Below, piece after piece: positions 1-6,008 of a stretch of DNA of 10,693 nucleotides (positions within the stretch are counted from its first letter, which is position 1; every line of letters starts with the position of its first letter). The notes under the pieces are model-generated. The model made no database searches, had not been told where the DNA came from, and was given only the letters and a program-made list of their open reading frames with translations. Source of the DNA: Methylomonas sp. GTDB lineage: Bacteria; Pseudomonadota; Gammaproteobacteria; Methylococcales; Methylomonadaceae. The stretch is taken from positions 1-10,693 of the forward strand of contig JALXCS010000363.1 in assembly GCA_026990815.1 (NCBI GenBank), read 5' to 3'. A program made the translations under genes and the position numbers.

Positions 1-1
1 C

Positions 2-1465
2 GTCCAGGGTAACGGAAAGGCTGGCTCAATTCAAATACAGTCTGCAACGGGAATCCTTGCCGGGGAAATTGATACACAGTCAGTCAGTGGCGTTAGTGGT
101 AATGTTGATCTAAGCACTGAAGATGGAGCAGTTGGAGCGAAAAAAATCAATGCCGGTTCAGCCAGTATTGTGATTTCATCCAGCGAGGTAACCGAAGCGA
201 CTGCAGCAAATATAACACTGGAAGATGATATGATTGCCAAGTCAGTCATCTTGAAAACTGATGATGCGATTAATCAGACAAATGGTGTCATTAGTGCCAA
301 TGAGTTGGGTATTGAAGCAGAAAAAATCTCAAATGAATTGAATACCTCTAATATTGACCTTATTGCTGCAGAGCTTTTAGGTTTGGATGATAGTTTTATT
401 TTCAGTGATGATGATATTACTGTAGGTACTGTTGGTGGTCTTTCAGGGATTACCACTGATAATGGTTTGGTTCGTTTGGCAGCAGATCAAATTGTATTTG
501 ATGAAAATATTTCCACACAGGGCGGGAAGATATTATTGTTTGGACAATCCTTGTTATCAAGAAATACAGTATTTAACTCAAATGGGGGGGATATTGCATT
601 TGTTGGTCCAATTGATGGGGGTTTTGATCTTGAGCTAAATGCAGGGAGTGGCAATATTAGTTTTTCAAATAACGTTGGGACGCAAGAGAAACTCGGTTCC
701 GTTAAAATCAATACTGCTAATGATGTAGTGATAGGAGGTGACTTTATAGTAGGTGATACCTCAGTTCATTATACAGGTGATTTTTCAGTTGATAATGATG
801 GTGTTATTGGATTTTTAAATGTCGATAGTTTGTTAATAAATCCCGAAGCAAATTCAGCCAGTTTAAAAGGAAAAATTGCAGGTGTTGAGGGACAGGGTGC
901 GGCATTAGAAGTACGAGGACCGGTTGGTGATCCGGATTTCACAATTAATAATTGTGTGATTGGTGTGGCTTGTTTTAACCCTAATAACCCTAATAACCCT
1001 AATAACCCTAATAACCCTAATAACCCTAATAACCCTAATAACCCTAATAACCCTAATAACCCTAATAATCCTAATAATCCTAATAATCCTAATAATCCTA
1101 ATAATCCTAATAATCCTAATTCAGGGTCAGGAAATGAAGAGGAACTATTTAGTACATCTGGATTACCGGTTGAAGCGGAACCTAGACCAACTTCTGGTAC
1201 TTCATCAATAGCCCAATCAGGAGTTGGTGGAGAAGGTACTGAAATTGTTTATAGCAAAGGGTTGCCTGACGTAATAGTCGTAATGCAACAACGCAGACCA
1301 TCAAGCAATCCGGTCGCTTATCAGTATTCCAATTTCGGTAATACAGAACTTTGGGATAATGCCTCAGGCGCTTATTCTGTATCTTCTTTTGCTGCGTTTC
1401 GACCAATAAATGAAAAGCAGGAGAATACTGAAAACGAAAACCATACCCAGGGTAAAAAGCCATGA
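2..1465 (+). CDS. Filamentous-haemagglutinin-like (TpsA-type) exoprotein, C-terminal part
   Basis: The frame is open from base 2, so the gene starts outside the window; 487 residues are visible. The first ~310 are Gly/Asn/Asp/Ser-rich with short alternating beta segments (such as NGGDIAFVG and GSGNISFSNN), as expected of the right-handed beta-helix of two-partner-secretion exoproteins, which a TpsB/ShlB-type outer-membrane pore exports. Near the end come a CX5C pair (visible residues 318 and 324), a 16-copy Asn-Pro-Asn repeat (326-373) and a 114-residue polar tail ending in Lys-Lys-Pro. No catalytic motif is visible. The stop overlaps the start of the downstream CHAT lipoprotein (ATGA), so the two are probably co-translated. 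The family call rests on the beta-helix pattern and context, because the diagnostic N-terminal TPS domain is off the window; another large repetitive surface protein is possible. Confidence 0.75.
   Translation, partial: VQGNGKAGSIQIQSATGILAGEIDTQSVSGVSGNVDLSTEDGAVGAKKINAGSASIVISSSEVTEATAANITLEDDMIAKSVILKTDDAINQTNGVISANELGIEAEKISNELNTSNIDLIAAELLGLDDSFIFSDDDITVGTVGGLSGITTDNGLVRLAADQIVFDENISTQGGKILLFGQSLLSRNTVFNSNGGDIAFVGPIDGGFDLELNAGSGNISFSNNVGTQEKLGSVKINTANDVVIGGDFIVGDTSVHYTGDFSVDNDGVIGFLNVDSLLINPEANSASLKGKIAGVEGQGAALEVRGPVGDPDFTINNCVIGVACFNPNNPNNPNNPNNPNNPNNPNNPNNPNNPNNPNNPNNPNNPNNPNNPNSGSGNEEELFSTSGLPVEAEPRPTSGTSSIAQSGVGGEGTEIVYSKGLPDVIVVMQQRRPSSNPVAYQYSNFGNTELWDNASGAYSVSSFAAFRPINEKQENTENENHTQGKKP
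977..1120 (+). repeat. In-frame 9-bp tandem repeat (16 copies) encoding Asn-Pro-Asn
   Basis: Sixteen exact-length 9-bp units lie head to tail inside the exoprotein gene. The first ten (977-1066) read AACCCTAAT and the last six (1067-1120) read AATCCTAAT, both encoding Asn-Pro-Asn. The unit is a multiple of three, so gain or loss of copies changes protein length without a frameshift. The two sub-blocks differ by one silent change, the pattern expected from local duplication or slippage. It probably forms an extended, turn-rich spacer between the beta-helix and the C-terminal tail (inference). Confidence 0.97.
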
Positions 1466-4400
1466 AAAAAATAATAATCGGTTTGCTGGTTTGTTGCACA
1501 ATATTAACTTCCGGCTGTCAGAAATTACCATTTACTGAAGCGCCTGGAACCTATGTGATGGAAAGCCTGGCTAATGAAGAATGTCGTTATAGACAGTCGT
1601 TTTCCGATGAGTATAAAAAATTTGGCAGCAGGCAATTTGAAATTTATTGTGGCAAATGGGAGTACCCCAGCGGTCATGTGTTTGAAATGCCTGTTGCTGA
1701 CAGCAATGTTTCTTTAAAACAACTGGCCGACTCAGGCGTTTGGCGGGAATGGCTGGATTCACAAATGATCTGTGAACCTGGTTCAGATACAACCATGATT
1801 AAAGGCTTCAAGGTGCATATCATTTCCTGCAAATTACGCAATGGCAATTGGCCATATATGGCGGGTGTTGTCAAGGCAGGAGATTCAATTTATCTGGCTG
1901 ACGGTATTCCTACGATTATGCCGGTTGTTGAGGCGACTATAGGTCAATTATCCGGCGAATTTGTCAGGCCGACAAAAATGACAGATGATACTCGAAGCAA
2001 GGCATTGCAACGAGTCCGGAAGTTTATTAAAGGCCCAATTTACGGCTCTAGGGAATTGATGGAATATTACCGCTTAATGTCAGCAGGCCAGTTTTATAAC
2101 AGCATTAAGGATTATACAACTTCTGCCCGACGCTACCGAAAAGCATTGCATCTTCATGAACAGATTCTTGGGGAAAATAATCAGGGACTGGTCGATTCTT
2201 TGATGCACCTGGCGTTGGAAACCAGTAATCAGGGAAATTTTTCCCAAGCTGATGCATTGTTCAAACGTGCGGGAGTTTTAGCACAACAGTCCCCTGATCG
2301 AAGTGATTTAGCCAGATATTTAAGTTATCGGGCTTTGCATGCCGCAAACCAGCATCAATTTAGTGAAGCACTGGAATTAGCCCAGCGTGCAACCACGATA
2401 CGCAAGAGCCTATTAAAGCATTATCAACAATCTGGAAATCAACAATTAAATCTGGATAACAAGCAACGTGTGGATTTTGCCGTGTTCTCACAGGTAGAAA
2501 CGCCGACGGTCGTGGATATAGTGCAAAGCTTGTATATTGAAGCTTCAATGCTGGTTCGGTTAAGCAAACCTATGCAGGCAGAAACAGTATTAAGAGAAGC
2601 GATTGATGTTTTACAACGAGCAAATGAAGCTCCCCCTTCATGGAAACCTGAGATTGAAAATTTGATAGCCCGATTAGCTCAGGCAAAAGGCGCTGAAAAT
2701 GAGCGTAGTGAACATCTGGAAACGGCTACATCATTATGGGAATCGTTTGCACCAGGTGAGCGGCCTTCTGCCATTAATTTTCTTGAACTGGGTGAAGCGC
2801 TACAAGTCCAAGGAAGAAGTGATGAAGCACTGGAAGCATACCGGCATGCAGTGCAATTGGTTAAAGATCGCAACGGTAGTATAAGCTATGAGCAGCTACA
2901 CCCATATTTTACAACAGCCCTTGAGTTTGCCGAACAGCGGCTTGATGAAAAGGATAAATTATTTGCTGAATTATTCACTGCAGGGCAATTGATCAGATCA
3001 AAACTGACCACTCAAAATATTGCCATGGCAGTTGCCCGTTTGGCAGCTGATAAAGAAGGTGCTGGCAAGGTTATTCGCGAGTATCAGGATGCCCAGGATG
3101 AAAGATTTTTATTAAGTCAGGCGTTTGATGCGGAAATGGCAAAACTGGCAGCAGGGCAACAAACGGCAATGCTGGAAACCATCAAAGCCAAACTGAAAGA
3201 TGTTGACGCTCGTCTGAAATCGTTAAGTACTCAGGTTCAATCAGCATTTCCTCGCTATAACCAACTGGTCGATTCAGCAATTGATGCTGAACGGGTAATG
3301 ACTTTACTAGGACCAGAAGAAGCGGTAGCACAAGTATTGTTGGGAAATGATGATGGTATGGTGTTTGTTGTAACCGGTCAAAAAGTCATTGTCGTCCCAA
3401 TAGATATTTCTCGCCAGGAAGCTCAGAAAATTGTCGATCAATTGCGTTCAGGACTTGATCCAAAACTGGGAAAATTACAAAAATTCGATGTTGAGCTGGC
3501 TCATTTATTGTTTCAACGTCTATTCGGCCCAGTAGCCAAAGAAGTTACTGGCAAGCACCTGATTACCGTGTCAAATGGACCTTTTTTAAGTTTACCATTT
3601 GGTGTGCTGGTAACAGAAAAACCAGATAAAGTAATCGGTCGAAATTATAGCCAAATTGCCTTTTTAGCAAAATTCAGCGCCATCAGTTTACTTCCTTCAG
3701 TTCGTTCTTTTGTTGATTTGCGTGAAAAGGCAGAAACATCAAAAGCTGAAAAAGCGTTTATTGGCTTTGGTGATTTTGTACCAGTACGTGGTTCGATAGT
3801 GAATCAATTAGCTCAACACCGTTCCGGTGATTGTCAGGAGCAGGGCAGTCAGTTACCCAGTTATCATGAAACCAGGGCCAATTTTATCCCGTTGCCTGCC
3901 ACCAAAGATGAACTGGAAAAAGTTGCCAAGGTATTTCCAGAGCAAGCCGTCGATTTTTCATTAGGTACTGATTTTACCGATCAGGCCGTAAAAAACATGC
4001 CATTGAAGAATTATCAGGTTCTGTATTTTGCCACTCATGGGTTGCTGCCGAATGATCTGGAATGTTTACCCCAGCCATCGTTAGTCACATCACCACCCGA
4101 AGTTTTACAAGACAAAGATGACGGCTTCTTGGACATGGAAGAAATTTTACAGCTTAATCTTGACGCTGATCTGGTGGTTTTATCAGCCTGTAATACCGGC
4201 GGTCCCGACAAAAAAGGCGGAGAAAATCTGACAGGCTTGGCCAGAGCATTTTTCTTTGCCGGCGCCAGGTCTTTATTGGTATCCCATTGGCCTGCTGCTG
4301 ATGAAGCGACCGTAAAGTTAATGACCGGTGTCTTTGACAGGATGCATAATAATCCTAATATGGGTCTGGCAGAGAGTTTACAAAGGGTGCAACAAGAATT

Positions 4401-4497
4401 TTTATCAAGCCAAAATTTTACTCACCCATTTTTCTGGGGCAATTTTACGATGGTGGGGGATGGAAATAAAGCTTTGAAATTGATTGGGCAAAGATAA
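1462..4497 (+). CDS. CHAT-domain (caspase-like) TPR lipoprotein
   Basis: 1011 residues. The N-terminus is a lipoprotein signal peptide with lipobox LTSGC (Cys19); Gln20 at +2 predicts outer-membrane sorting. Residues ~25-190 form an unrecognised domain with four cysteines (41, 63, 104, 123). TPR-like helices follow at ~204-320 and ~434-470, then a long helical stretch to ~605. The CHAT domain fills ~610-1005. It has the His motif ATHG (His859), the Cys motif LSACNTG (Cys910) and the family's SHWPAADEAT segment, so the caspase-type His/Cys dyad is intact. CHAT proteins are clan CD cysteine peptidases related to caspases and separase. The ATG overlaps the upstream stop, with only a weak GGG-like ribosome site, suggesting translational coupling to the exoprotein. 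Plausible roles are processing or release of the exoprotein or another envelope target (inference). The domain assignment is firm; the substrate is unknown. Confidence 0.93.
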   Translation: MKKIIIGLLVCCTILTSGCQKLPFTEAPGTYVMESLANEECRYRQSFSDEYKKFGSRQFEIYCGKWEYPSGHVFEMPVADSNVSLKQLADSGVWREWLDSQMICEPGSDTTMIKGFKVHIISCKLRNGNWPYMAGVVKAGDSIYLADGIPTIMPVVEATIGQLSGEFVRPTKMTDDTRSKALQRVRKFIKGPIYGSRELMEYYRLMSAGQFYNSIKDYTTSARRYRKALHLHEQILGENNQGLVDSLMHLALETSNQGNFSQADALFKRAGVLAQQSPDRSDLARYLSYRALHAANQHQFSEALELAQRATTIRKSLLKHYQQSGNQQLNLDNKQRVDFAVFSQVETPTVVDIVQSLYIEASMLVRLSKPMQAETVLREAIDVLQRANEAPPSWKPEIENLIARLAQAKGAENERSEHLETATSLWESFAPGERPSAINFLELGEALQVQGRSDEALEAYRHAVQLVKDRNGSISYEQLHPYFTTALEFAEQRLDEKDKLFAELFTAGQLIRSKLTTQNIAMAVARLAADKEGAGKVIREYQDAQDERFLLSQAFDAEMAKLAAGQQTAMLETIKAKLKDVDARLKSLSTQVQSAFPRYNQLVDSAIDAERVMTLLGPEEAVAQVLLGNDDGMVFVVTGQKVIVVPIDISRQEAQKIVDQLRSGLDPKLGKLQKFDVELAHLLFQRLFGPVAKEVTGKHLITVSNGPFLSLPFGVLVTEKPDKVIGRNYSQIAFLAKFSAISLLPSVRSFVDLREKAETSKAEKAFIGFGDFVPVRGSIVNQLAQHRSGDCQEQGSQLPSYHETRANFIPLPATKDELEKVAKVFPEQAVDFSLGTDFTDQAVKNMPLKNYQVLYFATHGLLPNDLECLPQPSLVTSPPEVLQDKDDGFLDMEEILQLNLDADLVVLSACNTGGPDKKGGENLTGLARAFFFAGARSLLVSHWPAADEATVKLMTGVFDRMHNNPNMGLAESLQRVQQEFLSSQNFTHPFFWGNFTMVGDGNKALKLIGQR

Positions 4498-4630
4498 ACC
4501 CATTTTCCCGATATAGTTTCAAAATAAAAAAAACACTGGTTGGATTTTTGAATATCAAAATCGTGTTATTAAGGAAGATTCAAAAGTAGAAAAAATAAGT
4601 TGCTCTAACGGGTTTAAAAAAGTTTTACTA

Positions 4631-4662
4631 ATCTATCCTGCTACCATGGCAGCAGGATAGAT
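4631..4662. terminator. Hairpin between convergent genes, probable bidirectional terminator
   Basis: A perfect 12-bp inverted repeat (ATCTATCCTGCT and its complement) encloses an 8-base loop. It lies 134 bp after the CHAT stop and 42 bp after the stop of the convergent minus-strand gene. Read on the minus strand, the stem is followed within about ten bases by a T-rich run. On the plus strand it is followed only by AAAATTTC. Termination of the minus-strand gene is therefore better supported than of the CHAT operon. Confidence 0.65.
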
Positions 4663-4703
4663 AAAATTTCCTGAGCTAACTTATTGTAAATTCAAGTGTA
4701 AAA

Positions 4704-5438
4704 TTATCGAACACTTTTTCTTGAAAATCGAAATCCAAGCAAACCTAATGCAAGTAAAGTAATTATTGCTGGTTCAGGTACATTGTTATTAGTGTTTGTT
4801 TCAGCTTTCAATTTTTGCAGAATGGCTTGTTCAAATTCAGCAAAGCTGTTTGCATGCAAGGCAAAGCCATCGCTGGTGATGACGTTGTCGGTATAATAGG
4901 TATTGATCGAATTCGAACCAATAGTAATACCATTAATGGTGTAATTTTTAGATTCTGCAACACCTCGAGCAGCTTGGTCGGCAGAAATGCTCCCTGTTCC
5001 ATCGCCAGATATATCAATAATCTGCCTGGTAGTTTCATAAAGCGTATCAGCATCGAGTAAACTGATTGCCTTGTTTGTTCCGGTGTGAATTCGGGTGCCA
5101 CCAAAACCAGGTCTGGCAAAGGTATCTAATGTATCAGCAAAACTATTTATTGCAGTAGCCGAGTCAAGTAGCACAAAGCTGTCTAAGGACGTTGTGAAAG
5201 CGCTGCTTGAAAAGAAAATTGTATTTACTGCAATAGCACCATTTGTACCGCCAAGGATATTGTTTTGAACTGCTGTGTTGCGGAAAGCATTTGCATAGCC
5301 GTCCATCATCAGATTGTATTCATTTCCGTCAACACTACCGGAAACATCTATAACCAGTGATAGTTCCAGATCTACGGGAGCGGCTTGAATTTGGAACGAT
5401 GCAAACAGCATTATTGGTAAAAACTTAGTAATTTTCAT
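4704..5438 (-). CDS. DUF1194/VWA-like secreted protein with PEP-CTERM sorting signal
   Basis: 244 residues. A signal peptide occupies about residues 1-19, with cleavage near Gln-Ala/Ala. A von Willebrand A-type fold follows: the metal-site motif DVSGS (Asp31, Ser33, Ser35), a GGT motif with Thr115, and DISGDG (Asp142-Asp146). This matches the DUF1194 family. The C-terminus (220-244) is a classic PEP-CTERM tail: VPEP, a hydrophobic stretch and a basic end (RFSRKSVR). Such tails are recognised at the inner membrane by an exosortase, usually linked to exopolysaccharide export; no exosortase gene is in this window. The start is supported by AGAGAGGA 8 bases upstream of the ATG. The gene is convergent with the CHAT operon and appears to be a single-gene unit. 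The ligand is unknown; metal-dependent adhesion or matrix scaffolding is an inference. Confidence 0.9.
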   Translation of the reverse strand: MKITKFLPIMLFASFQIQAAPVDLELSLVIDVSGSVDGNEYNLMMDGYANAFRNTAVQNNILGGTNGAIAVNTIFFSSSAFTTSLDSFVLLDSATAINSFADTLDTFARPGFGGTRIHTGTNKAISLLDADTLYETTRQIIDISGDGTGSISADQAARGVAESKNYTINGITIGSNSINTYYTDNVITSDGFALHANSFAEFEQAILQKLKAETNTNNNVPEPAIITLLALGLLGFRFSRKSVR

Positions 5439-5479
5439 TATTAGATTCCTCTCTTTTGTATTGTGTGTTTAATTTTTTT

Positions 5480-5492
5480 GCATTCGAAATGC
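5480..5492. promoter_or_regulatory. Small dyad in the leader of the PEP-CTERM gene
   Basis: GCATT-CGA-AATGC is an exact inverted repeat, flanked by a T-run on one side and GAAAAA on the other. It lies about 42 bases upstream of the PEP-CTERM start, at the predicted start of transcription for the sigma-54-like site. It could be an operator or a short mRNA hairpin. No specific regulator is recognisable. Confidence 0.3.
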
Positions 5493-5503
5493 GAAAAATA
5501 CAA

Positions 5504-5519
5504 AGCATTTAATAGGCCA
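5504..5519 (-). promoter_or_regulatory. Sigma-54-like promoter upstream of the PEP-CTERM gene
   Basis: On the minus strand the site reads TGGCCTATTAAATGCT. It has the near-invariant GG and GC of sigma-54 promoters separated by 10 bases, with TGGC and TGCT matching the consensus and four other positions differing. Transcription would begin about 55 bases before the PEP-CTERM ATG. Sigma-54 control through PrsK/PrsR-type regulators is known for PEP-CTERM genes in other bacteria. GG-N10-GC also arises by chance, so this is a candidate only. Confidence 0.4.
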
Positions 5520-5990
5520 TTATTTAAAATACATTTATTTACAATCACTTAATAATAATATCTGGAAGAAATATTTTTTTCAGTTTAGTAATCTGTAAAA
5601 AAATTAGACATATCAGAAAAGTATTAGACTTCAGTAATTTAATGGGGTATGTGAAAATGAATAGCAATTACTGTCATCGTCCAATCCTTCCATCTAGCCA
5701 CTCTATTTGAAAGCTGCTACGCTACCGGGCTTTTTCAATACATAGATCAAATGGACCTGATGAAAAGCAACTCTATAGTAAAGCTGGCCTAATCAGGAAG
5801 CTATCAAATTACAATCGATTTAGAGCCAGTGTTCTTGAATTATGCTGCGGTTTTGATGGTATAGTATTCATCCAGGAGATCAACAAAATCCAAACTTTTC
5901 GTAACCGTCAAGCCGCCCGCTTTGCGGGACCAGGTGATTTTCAGTTTTAATGCAAAACACACCCAATGTGATTGTAAAAAAATCGGTCAG
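5520..5990. other. Intergenic region without a recognisable gene
   Basis: The part next to the PEP-CTERM gene is very AT-rich; 5640-5960 is visibly less so. I find no convincing coding sequence, tRNA or complete mobile element. There are weak hairpins at about 5707-5738 (TTGAA-AGC against GCT-TTCAA, bulged) and 5782-5802, and CCCGC-TTT-GCGGG near 5917. A minus-strand frame at 5840-5986 is open for 49 codons but has no ATG. The composition change could mark an eroded insertion, but nothing in it is identifiable. Confidence 0.5.
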
Positions 5991-5996
5991 TATAAT
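5991..5996 (+). promoter_or_regulatory. Consensus -10 box just before the GTG start
   Basis: A perfect TATAAT lies 12 bases before the GTG start of the MASE1-GGDEF-EAL gene. No good -35 sits at 16-18 bp (TTGTAA at 5972-5977 is only 13 bp away). If used, it would give a leader of about six bases, close to leaderless. It may instead be a chance AT-rich match. Confidence 0.35.
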
Positions 5997-6008
5997 CAGG
6001 GTTATTGA

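Noticed and set aside
977..1120. CRISPR or telomere-like array
   Set aside because: Units are 9 bp, contiguous, without spacers and in frame with a protein; the CCCTAA resemblance is incidental.
960..1211. Open frame with Leu-Ile-Thr repeats overlapping the tandem repeat
   Set aside because: It is the shifted reading of the 9-bp repeat inside the exoprotein gene. A stop-free repeat is open in several frames; there is no independent start signal.
5840..5986. Minus-strand 49-codon open frame as a transposase remnant
   Set aside because: No ATG, no recognisable motif, and only moderate length. I could not tie it to a known transposase family.
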